A stretch of DNA of 36,649 bases, taken from positions 1-36,649 of IMG/VR virus record IMGVR_UViG_3300033148_002321. The stretch is one strand, 5' to 3'. Positions 20,989-29,781 of the stretch are shown one piece after another; position 1 is the stretch's first letter; every line of letters begins with the position of its first letter. The translations under genes and the position numbers were made by a program. Source of the DNA: a virus. A model generated the notes under the pieces. It worked only from the letters and a program-made list of their open reading frames with translations, was not told the origin of the DNA and ran no database searches.

Positions 20989-23612
20989 TGCCGAAGTATC
21001 TGGGAGACTTCCGCGAAGATGCCACTATCCGTGTCTACTTCACTACGGTGGATGCTCTCGGTGAGCCGGTGGCACCCTCGTCGGCCTTCGAGGCGGCCGA
21101 TGTGAAAATCTACAAGAACGGGTCGGATGCACAGAAGACGGCCACCGACGGCCTGACGATGACCAGCCCCTTCGACAGCTTGACGGGCTTGCACCTGCTG
21201 ACCATCGACACCTCGAACGACACGAACGACGCCGGCTTTTGGGTCGCGAATGCCGATTACACCGTGGTGCTCGACCCGGATGAAACCGTAGACGCTGCTT
21301 CGGTCCGCGAGATCATCGCAGAATTCTCGATTGAAAACCGCTCATCGAACCTCTTATCCGCCGATTCCTTCGTGCTGGTTGCCCAGGCCGCGACCGATAC
21401 GGCGCGTGGTACGGCATTGGGCGAGGCTCTTACCACGGCCAAGGCCCTGACGCCATCGGCAACGAATCACGTTACGGTCCGTGTTCCCAGCGGCCGATAC
21501 CTGCTAACCTCCACGCTGGATTGGGATACGGCATACATCAACCTTGAGGCGGTTGACGTCCAGACACCGGCCCCACGGAGCTACAACGATCACGACCGAG
21601 AGGACGGCACCACCTCACTCGACGAGTACCGGCCGACCGCCGTGCAAATCTACTGCTCCACGAACAACGTCACCACGTTTGAGCAATCGGCGGACAATTG
21701 CCGGTTTCGGGGAATAACCTTTGCTCAATTGTCGGGCGATGCCGCGAACGACGGCGTTCATGCCTTTTATTGTTCCGTCGATAATGACGGCTCGGTCTAT
21801 GAGGACTGCTGTGCCTTCCACCTATCCCCGAATTACGTCGATGGTGAACTACGGATGCCGTGGGCGTTTGTAAAGAACGTCGCGGGAGTATGGCGGCGAT
21901 GCGTCGGCAATGCGTGTTCATGGCGATGCGGGTATCACGCTACCGACGAGGTACAGTTCCGGGCCACGATGGAAGACATTTACGCCGGGGCGTATTCGGT
22001 CATCGGCGATTCCCGATCCGGTGACACGGGGACAAAGCACGCCACGGGTGCTCGACTTATCGGAGTCAAGTGCGTCGGCCAGTATACGAAGGCCGGCATC
22101 CCGTATGGCTCCGGTTTCGCGTGCTTTGCCGGTTGCAACGATTTTGGGATGGACATCGACTCGGACTGCTACCTCGATGATTGCGAAGCGGGTGAGAGGA
22201 GCTACGCCCTGGGCAGCGAGTTCGCAGCCGAAGCCCACCGGCTAATCGGTGGTGATTACTGCGTGGCTTCCACGGTCAATGATACCTATGCCGGCGATTG
22301 CAGCGGCAAAGTGTACGACTCGACCTTCGGCGCGGCTTCCTGTGGAGGCAGAAACGGCAGTATGGACAATGGCAAACTCACGGGCACGCTCCGGAACGTC
22401 ACCTCCCTCGATCCTAACGGCGTTGCCGGATCGTGGAGAATTGAAGGCGCGACGATCGACGGTTGTTTACTGGGCACCAATTTTGCTTATGGCATTACGT
22501 TGCTGGATTCGCTTAGCAGGATCACGGATTCAACGATTCTGGTACTGGAGGGTTACGATACTTCAGTCCCAATCCACGCGGCATCGGCCAAGAGCGTTTG
22601 TGCATCCCACAATCGCTACAACAACAAGGCATTCTTCCCGACAGGACTCCATGCAAACGTCACGAATATAGGGACCGGACCAGTAGATGCGCACGTAACA
22701 CAGATTAGTGGCGATGCCGATGCGGCCGACAACTTGGAGGCAATCCTTGATGGAACGGGCGGAACCGGCTTGACGATCAACAGTCTGATTATCAACGGCA
22801 ACGCAGCCGGCGGGGTAGTGGACATCGACAATGCTGGCGGTCCCGGCGTCAAAGTGGACGGCTCCACGTTCGGGCTCGACATCGACGGCGCGACGGCGGG
22901 GATGCAGGTATCGGGTGGCACAACGGGCATCGGCCTGGACATTGACGGCGGGTCAAGCTCGGGTGTTGCAATTGCCGTTGATTCAATCGACGCCACCGCG
23001 GCTATCGACATAAACAATGCCAGTGGCTCGGGTATCTCGGTCACCAGCACAATTGCCGGCATGTTGCTGCAAGGGACCGTCGCTGGTCTTTATTGTTCTG
23101 GTGGAAACTACGGCTTCCTGCTTGACGGTAGCACGTCGGATATACGATTGGCGGGTACGGGTACGATCACCACAAGTACCGCCGATGTAATCCAAACTTC
23201 CGTGGCCGCAGCGCTGAATACCGCAGTGCCGGATAGCCCGACGGCCGACAGCATCAACGAGCGAGTGAAGGCGATTGACGTACTGACCGAGGCTTCCGGG
23301 GACGGGGACTTGGCTGCGATCAAAAACGATTTGCCGGTTAGGCCAACGAAGAACACGGCGCTGGCTAACTTCATGTTTCTAATGGTGGCGTCCTCGGATC
23401 ACGTCACGGCGACGGCGGGGCTTACGGTGACTGCCCGGCGGTCGATCGACGGGGCGGCATTCGGATCATGTGCGAATGCCGTGGTGGAGGTCAGTAACGG
23501 GATATACAAGATCGACTTGGCTGCTGCCGATCTAAACGGCGACGTAATCACGCTACGATTCACAGCCGATACGGCAGATGACAGGCTCATAACTATCGTA
23601 ACGCAACCATGA
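20988..23612 (+). CDS. long tail fibre/spike protein with beta-helix
   Basis: An 874-residue protein. Residues 1-110 (KYLGDFREDATIRVYFTTVD, ending AEFSIENR) match a fibre N-terminal module I have seen in many phage genomes, likely the virion anchor. The middle (~140-560) is Cys-containing beta-helix. Residues ~600-720 contain four degenerate rungs of the form D-I-D-x-A/G...G-V/I-x-V. Residues ~780-874 (TKNTALANFMFLMVASSDHV, then DLNGDVITLRFTADTADDR) form a second conserved beta-domain that also recurs in phage fibres. Likely host recognition. Confidence 0.82.
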   Translation: MPKYLGDFREDATIRVYFTTVDALGEPVAPSSAFEAADVKIYKNGSDAQKTATDGLTMTSPFDSLTGLHLLTIDTSNDTNDAGFWVANADYTVVLDPDETVDAASVREIIAEFSIENRSSNLLSADSFVLVAQAATDTARGTALGEALTTAKALTPSATNHVTVRVPSGRYLLTSTLDWDTAYINLEAVDVQTPAPRSYNDHDREDGTTSLDEYRPTAVQIYCSTNNVTTFEQSADNCRFRGITFAQLSGDAANDGVHAFYCSVDNDGSVYEDCCAFHLSPNYVDGELRMPWAFVKNVAGVWRRCVGNACSWRCGYHATDEVQFRATMEDIYAGAYSVIGDSRSGDTGTKHATGARLIGVKCVGQYTKAGIPYGSGFACFAGCNDFGMDIDSDCYLDDCEAGERSYALGSEFAAEAHRLIGGDYCVASTVNDTYAGDCSGKVYDSTFGAASCGGRNGSMDNGKLTGTLRNVTSLDPNGVAGSWRIEGATIDGCLLGTNFAYGITLLDSLSRITDSTILVLEGYDTSVPIHAASAKSVCASHNRYNNKAFFPTGLHANVTNIGTGPVDAHVTQISGDADAADNLEAILDGTGGTGLTINSLIINGNAAGGVVDIDNAGGPGVKVDGSTFGLDIDGATAGMQVSGGTTGIGLDIDGGSSSGVAIAVDSIDATAAIDINNASGSGISVTSTIAGMLLQGTVAGLYCSGGNYGFLLDGSTSDIRLAGTGTITTSTADVIQTSVAAALNTAVPDSPTADSINERVKAIDVLTEASGDGDLAAIKNDLPVRPTKNTALANFMFLMVASSDHVTATAGLTVTARRSIDGAAFGSCANAVVEVSNGIYKIDLAAADLNGDVITLRFTADTADDRLITIVTQP

Positions 23613-23800
23613 TTATCGACTGGATAAATACGCCTTACGCGGCGATCCGAACTCACGTTGTCGGCCCCGTCTGGAATTGGTTGGCCCGCGAAACGATTGT
23701 AGGTCCGTACTACGTGGATGCCCAAGATACGTTCCAAGCCGGGGCGACTGCCTCGGAAGCCTTTTCAGCCGGGTCGGTAGCAGGAGACGCAAGTGGCTGA
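23609..23800 (+). CDS. small fibre-associated protein with AGA-type repeats
   Basis: A 63-residue protein coupled to the fibre gene by an ATGA overlap. After a Trp-rich N-terminus (WNWLARETIVGPYYV), the C-terminus has short repeats of the form A-G-A/S-x-A-S/G-E/D-A (AGATASEAFSAGSVAGDASG). Similar short repeats occur in fibre-adjacent phage proteins. Probably a small virion component; function unknown. Confidence 0.55.
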   Translation: MIIDWINTPYAAIRTHVVGPVWNWLARETIVGPYYVDAQDTFQAGATASEAFSAGSVAGDASG

Positions 23801-24188
23801 TGCACTAGATCACTTTACGATCGTACACAAGAACGCTACGAAAACATTCATGGCCCGTGTTCTCGACTGGGATGGGTCGGTAATTGCTCAAGTTGACATT
23901 TCCACGGTCACCTATGCGATCTACGTGCTGACCGACCAGGCACCGGATACCCGAACGGCGGTGACGGGACACGCCGGTTCGCTGACCGTATCGGACGTGA
24001 TATTTAACACACTACAGACTGACGACCGTTGGACCGAGGACGACACGGGCTACAACTTCCGGCACACGCCGATCATATCGGCCAACGAAGCATTCGCAAC
24101 GGCCGGAAAGAACTACCTGGTTGAGTACATACTGACGCCCGTGACGGGGCAGAAGATCCTGATCCGATTCAGACCGGAGGCTATCTAG
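23793..24188 (+). CDS. fibre-region structural protein (131 aa)
   Basis: GTG 23793 follows AGGAG. The sequence is beta-rich: TYAIYVLTDQAPDTRTAVTG, then TLQTDDRWTEDDTGYNFRHT and NYLVEYILTPVTGQKILIRF. From memory this pattern recurs beside fibre genes in many phage genomes. Likely a small virion component interacting with the fibre. No enzymatic motif. Confidence 0.6.
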   Translation: MADALDHFTIVHKNATKTFMARVLDWDGSVIAQVDISTVTYAIYVLTDQAPDTRTAVTGHAGSLTVSDVIFNTLQTDDRWTEDDTGYNFRHTPIISANEAFATAGKNYLVEYILTPVTGQKILIRFRPEAI

Positions 24189-24190
24189 CC

Positions 24191-24442
24191 ATGCCGACAG
24201 CAGCCGACGTAACATCGCTCAAGGAATCGTACTCACGGATCGTTGCCTTGATTGCGGACATCACGGCGAACCCGAAGCCATCGTACATCATCGACGGCCA
24301 GAATGTTCAATGGTCGGCATACCTAACCAACTTGCGGCAGAGTCTTGTAGAGCTGCGGAAGGAAATCGAGGCGGCTACGAAAGAGACTTCCGGCCCTGTG
24401 GAATTCGCATCCTACGGCTACACGACGGCCCCGGCAGACTAA
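24191..24442 (+). CDS. small structural protein (83 aa)
   Basis: GGAGG upstream of ATG 24191. The 83 residues are two helices with a central turn (PSYIIDGQNVQWSAYLTNLR then VELRKEIEAA) and a C-terminal VEFASYGYTTAP. The 'I-D-G-Q-x-V-x-W-x-x-Y-L' motif is one I have seen in small phage virion proteins next to the preceding gene's family. Role unknown. Confidence 0.6.
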   Translation: MPTAADVTSLKESYSRIVALIADITANPKPSYIIDGQNVQWSAYLTNLRQSLVELRKEIEAATKETSGPVEFASYGYTTAPAD

Positions 24443-24454
24443 GGATTGATCGAC

Positions 24455-25108
24455 GTGACTTTGACATTTGACCCGACTACTGATTTTGAGGACGTATGCG
24501 ATGGCCTGGAGGCCGTCATGCTGAAACGTCGCGGTTCGGACGATACGGCGATTACAAGTGCACTGCAGCGGGCAGTCGCCACGTCCGAGGCGGAGGCGTC
24601 GGACGGACGCTATCTGACGGGCGATGTTCGTTGGCACGTACCCTTCGCGGAGGTGGCGATCCGTCCGACGCCCGGCGACGATATCGTAGACGCTGCCGAA
24701 ACGTACTGGAAAATCATTGACGTTCGCGAGGATACACTGACTCGCCGCTGGCGTCTGGTGTGCCGCGACTTGTCGGTAGCGTTTGGGCTGGATGATACGA
24801 TCCAGATCGAGCAGACGACGATCACGACGGGCGACGGCGGGGCCGCACAGGACGCATGGAAGACGTTGCTGACCGGCGTCCGGGCACGCATCCAGGGCGT
24901 CACCTATCGAGCAGAGAACAGGCAGGGGCAACGGCGGACGGATGGAGACTACACGATCTATATGGCGGCCGACTTGCCACGCGACCAGAACGATGAGTTG
25001 CATACCTTGCGGGTTGTCGACAAGCGGGGAATTCAGTATCGGATTGATGCGTACCGTTCGATGGAACGGATCGGCGAGTTGGCCGAACTGGAATGCAAGA
25101 GGTGGTAG
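24455..25108 (+). CDS. head-tail joining protein candidate (217 aa)
   Basis: I place the start at GTG 24455, nine bases from AAGGA; TTG 24446 is too close. The protein has a helical N-terminus (EDVCDGLEAVMLKRRGSDDT), then strands of the head-closure type (GDVRWHVPFAEVAIRPTPGD, YWKIIDVREDTLTRRWRLVC). The second half adds a domain of ~90 residues with similar strands. Position before a gp10-like gene supports a stopper or neck role. Family not certain. Confidence 0.6.
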   Translation: MTLTFDPTTDFEDVCDGLEAVMLKRRGSDDTAITSALQRAVATSEAEASDGRYLTGDVRWHVPFAEVAIRPTPGDDIVDAAETYWKIIDVREDTLTRRWRLVCRDLSVAFGLDDTIQIEQTTITTGDGGAAQDAWKTLLTGVRARIQGVTYRAENRQGQRRTDGDYTIYMAADLPRDQNDELHTLRVVDKRGIQYRIDAYRSMERIGELAELECKRW

Positions 25109-25109
25109 T

Positions 25110-25760
25110 ATGGCGGTAAAGATCAAGTGGAACGGACAGCAGTTCAAGGGTTGGGTGGATAAAAAGATCCACGCATTTCTTCGGGCTGCTGGTAAGGCTC
25201 ACTTGATTGAGTGCAAGAAGGCGGTCAATGTCGCGAACACGGGGCAACGGATCAAGCTGAAGAGCCGGCGGACCGAGCAATCGGTTGCGAAGGCAACGCG
25301 AAAGAAGCGGCTGGAAGGAATCTCGGGCAAGGCCGAACTGACGCGGCGTGGACGTGTCGGCAAACTACGCGGCACCTACGGCCGTCGCAAGGCTGGTAGC
25401 CGGGTGCCGATCTACATTCCCGGCGTCGGTTGGCGGCTATCGAAACGGCGACGCAAGCGAACGCTAACCCAGAGTCAACACCAGATAACGGTCTACCCGA
25501 ATTCCTCCAAGCCCGGCCAGTCGGTTCGGAAGCGGACTGGGGTAGGTCGCGACCATGTTGTCGGCGGCTACAGCCGGCAGCAGAAGGCGTGGCGAACAGG
25601 CTATGGACGCGGAGCCCGATACATGGCAATGCACGAAGGTGGGATCAACTACCCGCGGGGCGGGCGTCAAAAGCGGCCTACCGTTGTGCCGGTGTTTAGG
25701 CGGAATCAGGAAATGATTCTCAGGGTCGGACGTAATACGGCAGACAGGGTACCCCAATGA
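25110..25760 (+). CDS. HK97 gp10-like head-tail/minor tail protein
   Basis: ATG 25110, one base after the previous stop and preceded by AGGTGG, gives 216 residues. The N-terminal helix (LRAAGKAHLIECKKAVNVAN), the ITVYPNSSKPGQSVRKRTG segment, and MAMHEGGINYPRGGRQKRP near the end match the gp10-like family that helps close the neck and attach the tail. Residues ~50-120 are an unusually basic insertion (TRKKRLEGISGKAELTRRGR, SKRRRKRTL). Coupled by ATGA to the tail terminator. Confidence 0.75.
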   Translation: MAVKIKWNGQQFKGWVDKKIHAFLRAAGKAHLIECKKAVNVANTGQRIKLKSRRTEQSVAKATRKKRLEGISGKAELTRRGRVGKLRGTYGRRKAGSRVPIYIPGVGWRLSKRRRKRTLTQSQHQITVYPNSSKPGQSVRKRTGVGRDHVVGGYSRQQKAWRTGYGRGARYMAMHEGGINYPRGGRQKRPTVVPVFRRNQEMILRVGRNTADRVPQ

Positions 25761-26206
25761 ATCTCGGTCAAGCGATCATCGCACGGTGGGCGTCGGACAG
25801 CACGCTAAATGGCTTGCTGGCGTCTACGCGAGTGATGGTTCATCGGCACGAAGAAGAAGAGCCGGCCCGTCCGTATGCCGTGCTGGTTGTCGGTGGCGGG
25901 GACGCTGGGCTGCGGCTGAACGGCGGTGCCGGGATACGGGGTACGGCGGCGGTGATAACCATTGTGTGCGACAAGGAAACGGGGGACACGTCCGACACCT
26001 ACGGCGGCAACGGATACGACCAATGTAAGGCGATCGCGGAGGCCGTGCAACGGGCGTTTGATAACCAGACGTGGGACCTGTCCGGAAACGACCGCGTGTT
26101 ACTTTGCCGGACAGCTACACCAACAGAAGACCTAGACGAAGACAGCGGGCAGTGGATGTTCTCGATTACCCTCGACACTGATGTTTACACGGCGAGTGGA
26201 GTCTAA
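25757..26206 (+). CDS. tail completion/terminator-like protein
   Basis: A 149-residue protein with the expected alpha-beta layout: N-terminal helix (NLGQAIIARWASDSTLNGLL), a strand pair (RPYAVLVVGGGDAG), another strand (AVITIVCDKETGD), a helix (QCKAIAEAVQRAFDNQ) and a last strand (WMFSITLDTDVYT). This resembles DUF3168/lambda gpU-type proteins that cap the tail tube. It sits between gp10-like and tube genes, as usual. Confidence 0.68.
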   Translation: MNLGQAIIARWASDSTLNGLLASTRVMVHRHEEEEPARPYAVLVVGGGDAGLRLNGGAGIRGTAAVITIVCDKETGDTSDTYGGNGYDQCKAIAEAVQRAFDNQTWDLSGNDRVLLCRTATPTEDLDEDSGQWMFSITLDTDVYTASGV

Positions 26207-26209
26207 GCG

Positions 26210-26743
26210 ATGGCAGATACATTCAAGGCACAGATTCAAGCCAGCTTCGGATGGGAATGGAAGGCGGCCAACGACAACCCGGCCGACAACCATCGCATCT
26301 ATTACGCCGAAACGTTGACCGATGGAGCGGATGAACACGAGGGCGAAGCCATCTGGTGGGAAGAGGGAACCGAGTTGAGTGAAGGCGCTACCCGTACACT
26401 CGACTTGACGGCGTTGACGCGGACCATCTTCGGTGACACGCTCACCACCACGCTCGTCAGACTCAAGGGCATCTTGATTATCGTCACCAGTGAGGATGGG
26501 CAGTTGCTTGTCGGCGGGGCGGCTGCCAACGAGTTCTACTATTGCTTCGGTGCATCTGGCGACAGGGTGTATTGCCCGGCCGATAGCGTTCTCTGCCTGA
26601 CGGCCAGACGATGCGGATGGATGGTCGACGCCTCACACAAGAACCTGAAGCTCGCCGCACTAGATGGCGACGTTACCTATTCGATTGCAATTCTCGGCAC
26701 GCTAAGTGCGTGCATGGGGAGCTGCTCGACCAGCAGCTTTTAA
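26210..26743 (+). CDS. virion protein, tail/fibre-associated (177 aa)
   Basis: GGAG precedes ATG 26210. It is beta-rich and contains SEGATRTLDLTALTRTIFGD, VRLKGILIIVTS, LLVGGAAANEFYYCFGA and TYSIAILGT. I recall this order from hypothetical phage virion proteins of unknown role. The stop overlaps a hairpin (26720-26741). Placement just before the tail tube gene suggests a tail component. Confidence 0.6.
   Translation: MADTFKAQIQASFGWEWKAANDNPADNHRIYYAETLTDGADEHEGEAIWWEEGTELSEGATRTLDLTALTRTIFGDTLTTTLVRLKGILIIVTSEDGQLLVGGAAANEFYYCFGASGDRVYCPADSVLCLTARRCGWMVDASHKNLKLAALDGDVTYSIAILGTLSACMGSCSTSSF
26720..26741 (+). terminator. weak terminator or attenuator hairpin before the tail tube gene
   Basis: AGCTGCT pairs perfectly with AGCAGCT around CGACC, followed by TTT and the TAA stop of the 26210 gene. 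The seven-pair stem is short, so it may lower readthrough or protect the 3' end rather than fully terminate. The very strong AAAGGAGG of the tail tube gene begins about ten bases later. Confidence 0.4.
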
Positions 26744-26766
26744 CCACGACAAAGGAGGTTACTGCC

Positions 26767-27141
26767 ATGGCAGTTATCAACGCTGCATTCGGCACAATGA
26801 CAATCGACGATGTGGAGGTGTTGGAAATTACCAACATCGAAGCGAACGTCTACGCGGCCGCAGACGAGTATCACACAAACAACACGAGCGGTGGGACGAA
26901 ATCCACGATGGGCGTCAAACGACACGACGGCTCATTTCAGATTGCGGATCACCCGAGCGTTGACGAAGGGGACGCGGTGACTATTCAGGCCGACACCGGG
27001 CAGGACGTATGGGTCCTGCCGGTGCGCATCACTCAGATCGCAGCCCCCATTCCGATCGGCGACGGCGGCACGATGATCTATACTGTGAGCTTTGCCCCGA
27101 ACGGAGTGGCCGTCAAGGCACTCGCATCCGATTCAGTGTAG
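26767..27141 (+). CDS. major tail tube protein candidate
   Basis: ATG 26767 with an excellent AAAGGAGG, as expected for an abundant protein. The 124-residue product is beta-rich (AVINAAFGTMTIDDVEVLEI, KRHDGSFQIADHPS, GTMIYTVSFAPNGVAVK) and lies directly before the G/GT chaperone genes and tape measure gene, the canonical location of the tail tube subunit. No specific motif; identification by position, expression signal and fold pattern. Confidence 0.68.
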   Translation: MAVINAAFGTMTIDDVEVLEITNIEANVYAAADEYHTNNTSGGTKSTMGVKRHDGSFQIADHPSVDEGDAVTIQADTGQDVWVLPVRITQIAAPIPIGDGGTMIYTVSFAPNGVAVKALASDSV

Positions 27142-27150
27142 GGAGATCCG

Positions 27151-27693
27151 ATGCCAACCTTGCGTGAGCTATTCGCACTCGATGAGACGATCACGATTGC
27201 CGGGGTCGAGTACCACTTGACGCAACTCCGCGGCCGCGACCAGGGCATGATCGATGAGCGGATCAAGCGTGGACGACGCGATCCGGCGGCTGCGGTGCGC
27301 GAACTTGCGTCATTGATGACGCCCGACGAGCGGAAGCACTACTTTGACCAGGTGATCGACCAGGCGTGGTGTACGCAAGAGCCGACGGTCCGCGAGCGGG
27401 CGGAGTTTCAGGAGACATTCGTTGGCATGGCGTTCTGCTTTTGGTTGTCGTTACGCCGCCACCATCCGGACGTGACCGAAGACGAGGCGGCCGACCTTCT
27501 GTCCGAGTTCGGGATTGAGTCGATGCAAGAGATGATCGACAAGGTTAAGGCCCGTTATCCGGATGCGACGGATGAACAGATATTGGAGGCGGCCGGGGGC
27601 GTGGAGACGGGGGCGATGAAGGAAATCATCGACCGCATGTCCGGGCTGCCGGTGGGAAATGGGCCTCCCCCGGCGGACGAGCCGGGGACATAG
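27151..27693 (+). CDS. tail assembly chaperone (gpG-like)
   Basis: A 180-residue helical protein (MPTLRELFALDETITIAGVE..., with RDQGMIDERIKRGRRD and FCFWLSLRRHH). It lies between the tail tube and tape measure genes, the place of the lambda G chaperone, which coats the tape measure and recruits tube subunits. GGGAG precedes ATG 27151. Near its end is a GGGAAAT slippery site, and the frame that continues after a -1 shift is open through 27902. This entry is the unshifted product. Confidence 0.78.
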   Translation: MPTLRELFALDETITIAGVEYHLTQLRGRDQGMIDERIKRGRRDPAAAVRELASLMTPDERKHYFDQVIDQAWCTQEPTVRERAEFQETFVGMAFCFWLSLRRHHPDVTEDEAADLLSEFGIESMQEMIDKVKARYPDATDEQILEAAGGVETGAMKEIIDRMSGLPVGNGPPPADEPGT

Positions 27694-27902
27694 ACCAGCC
27701 CATCGCATGGCAGATGATGGTTCACGCACTTGTCGAGAAGGGTCACGACTATGAAACGATTGCAAGCTGGACGGTTGCGCAGATGCTATGGGCATTGACG
27801 AAACAAGTAATGAACGTCGGCGAAGCTGCAAAGTACAAGGCCATGATTGAGCGAAAGAAACAGGCGTGGATGGAGCGGGAGCTAGAACGCTATGGCGGCT
27901 AA
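27151..27902 (+). CDS. tail assembly chaperone fusion (gpGT-like) made by -1 frameshift
   Basis: If ribosomes slip back one base at 27654-27660, translation leaves the gpG frame after Asn170, reads Trp-Ala-Ser, and continues through AWQMMVHALVEKGHDYETIA and WALTKQVMNVGEAAKY to TAA at 27900-27902. The fusion is about 250 residues, of which 80 come from the -1 frame. The T part has no start with a ribosome site of its own, as in other phages. The stop overlaps the tape measure start by 11 bases. Lambda uses GGGAAAG in the same place. Frameshift efficiency cannot be judged from sequence. Confidence 0.8.
27654..27660 (+). promoter_or_regulatory. slippery heptamer for -1 programmed frameshift
   Basis: GGGAAAT sits in the gpG frame as G-GGA-AAT, a perfect X-XXY-YYZ site. 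Ten codons of the unshifted frame remain before its stop. The -1 frame is open on both sides of the site. Confidence 0.82.
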
Positions 27903-29781
27903 CTCGTTTGCATTGGCGGAAGCCTACCTCGAAATTAAGGAACGTGGTGCCAGCAAGGCCGATGCCACCATAGGGAAACTCCGTAAGCAGACCGAGATGC
28001 TGCAAGAGGGGTTCAACCGGGCTGCCGTACATGCCCGGCGTCTATTCGTTGTCGGTGCGGTTGCTGCCGCCGGGTTCGTTCACGCAGCCGCAAATGCGGA
28101 AGAGGTTACCAGTAAGTTCAATGCGGTATTCAAGGACCAGACGGTTGCCGCCCGTAAATGGTCGGACGATTTCGCGAAGTCGCTCAATCGCTCCCGGTTC
28201 TCGGTTGAACGGTACATGTCTTCTTTTCAGGACACATTCGTGCCGATGGGCTTTGCCCGAACGGAGGCCACCGAGCTATCCAAGCAGCTTACCCGGTTGA
28301 CGCTTGACTTATCGTCATTCAATAACGTGGATGCGGGCGAGGCCGCACAACTTCTGACATCGGCACTAGTTGGCAACCATGAGGCGGTACGACGGTTCGG
28401 TGTCATCATCACAGAAGCGACACTGGAGCAAGAGTTGTTCCGTATGGGCATCAAGGGAGGCACTCGCGCAGCCAGTGAACTACAAAAGGTGCAAGCCCGA
28501 CTGAACCTCGTGATGCAGATGACAACGGATGCCCAGGGTGATGCTGCCCGCACTGCCAACTCCACGGCCAACCAGATCAAGGCGTTGAGGGATCAGTTTT
28601 TCGATATGTCCGTGGAGGTAGGTAATTCGCTTATCCCCGTGGCAAAGCAACTGCTGCCGGTACTAATGGATTGGGCAAAGTGGGTAGGGAAGATTGCACA
28701 AGAGTACAGCGACAGCATTCCAACGATCACCAAGTGGACGGCTGGAATCACGGCGTCACTGGTTGTAATCCCACAAGCTGCCAAGGCGGTCCGCGGTTTG
28801 GCGGCGGCCATGGAGTTATTGGGCGTCGCAACGAAGGGCGCGACGATTGCATTCATGGGCAAGGCGGGCCTGGTTATTGCCCTCGGTTGGGCTGCTTTCA
28901 CGATCGGGAAAGAAATCGGGAAAGCGCTCGCGGACCTCGTATATGGCGAGAAGGAGGCGACGAAGGCCGCCAAGGAATTCAACGCTGCCCTGCTCGCACA
29001 AAAGAACCGGGCCGAACGGGTAGCGGCTGCGTTAGAGAAGGCGAAGGCACACGGAGCGAAGTTCACGGCAATGGCGGAGAAGGGCAAGGGTTTGATTAAG
29101 CCCAAGGCTGAGGAGCCGAAGTTTGAGAAGAAGGAGACGGCAGAGGCATCGCGTATACTGGGTCGACTCGTTGCACGCGAGGAACAGTTACGGGAGCGGG
29201 CGGGGGCTGCCGGAAGAGCATTTACGGAAGGCAGAGTATCAAAGGAAACCGCATTGGCAGCGAGTGCCGAGTGGCAGGCTGCCAAGGCCGCGGCGGATGA
29301 TCTCGGAAAAGCTATCGCCGATGCGCAGACTGAGTGGATGAGCGCCGTGCGGCAAGAGGAAGAGAAGGCACGGCGGAAGCGGCGAGAAGAGCTAGACAAG
29401 GAGGGTGAATCGTTGCGGCTGGCGGTACGGAAGCCGATGGAAGAGTTTCAGGACCGGCTCAATCGGCTCAAGCTATTGCTCGCAGAGGGCGCCATTACGC
29501 AAGAGACGTTCAACCGTGCAGAGGCATTGGCCAAGGCGAAGATGAAGGGGCCGGTGCAAGCGGCGGCGGCGGCCGATCCCCGCAGCTTCCCTGGCATGGC
29601 AAACCTCGGGTTCTCTGCCGTCCAATCTCACGTCCAGTCGATCGTCGATCAGCAACGCCGCAAGATGGAAGAGGCTGCAACCAAGACGGCGAAGAACACG
29701 GCCGGCATAGAGAAGGCAACCATCGGGATGCTGGGCGTGATGACTTCCGGAACGATGAAAGTGCAAGCGGGGTACGTGTGA
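27892..29781 (+). CDS. tail tape measure protein
   Basis: A 629-residue, mostly helical protein after the chaperone pair. The N-terminal third has the family's VTSKFNAVFKDQ...LSSFNNVDAGEAAQLLTSAL and VGNHEAVRRFGVIITEATLE. Hydrophobic segments at ~285-345 (ITASLVVIPQAAKAVRGL, AGLVIALGWAAFTIGKEI) may insert into the host membrane on injection. The C-terminal part is Ala/Glu/Lys coiled coil. At about 1.5 angstrom per residue its length predicts a tail near 90-100 nm (rule of thumb). The start overlaps the GT frame. Confidence 0.88.
   Translation: MAANSFALAEAYLEIKERGASKADATIGKLRKQTEMLQEGFNRAAVHARRLFVVGAVAAAGFVHAAANAEEVTSKFNAVFKDQTVAARKWSDDFAKSLNRSRFSVERYMSSFQDTFVPMGFARTEATELSKQLTRLTLDLSSFNNVDAGEAAQLLTSALVGNHEAVRRFGVIITEATLEQELFRMGIKGGTRAASELQKVQARLNLVMQMTTDAQGDAARTANSTANQIKALRDQFFDMSVEVGNSLIPVAKQLLPVLMDWAKWVGKIAQEYSDSIPTITKWTAGITASLVVIPQAAKAVRGLAAAMELLGVATKGATIAFMGKAGLVIALGWAAFTIGKEIGKALADLVYGEKEATKAAKEFNAALLAQKNRAERVAAALEKAKAHGAKFTAMAEKGKGLIKPKAEEPKFEKKETAEASRILGRLVAREEQLRERAGAAGRAFTEGRVSKETALAASAEWQAAKAAADDLGKAIADAQTEWMSAVRQEEEKARRKRREELDKEGESLRLAVRKPMEEFQDRLNRLKLLLAEGAITQETFNRAEALAKAKMKGPVQAAAAADPRSFPGMANLGFSAVQSHVQSIVDQQRRKMEEAATKTAKNTAGIEKATIGMLGVMTSGTMKVQAGYV

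Noticed and set aside
27714-27902. Independent 62-residue gene
   Set aside because: It has no ribosome site and is exactly the -1 continuation after the GGGAAAT site, so it is treated as the T part of a frameshift fusion.
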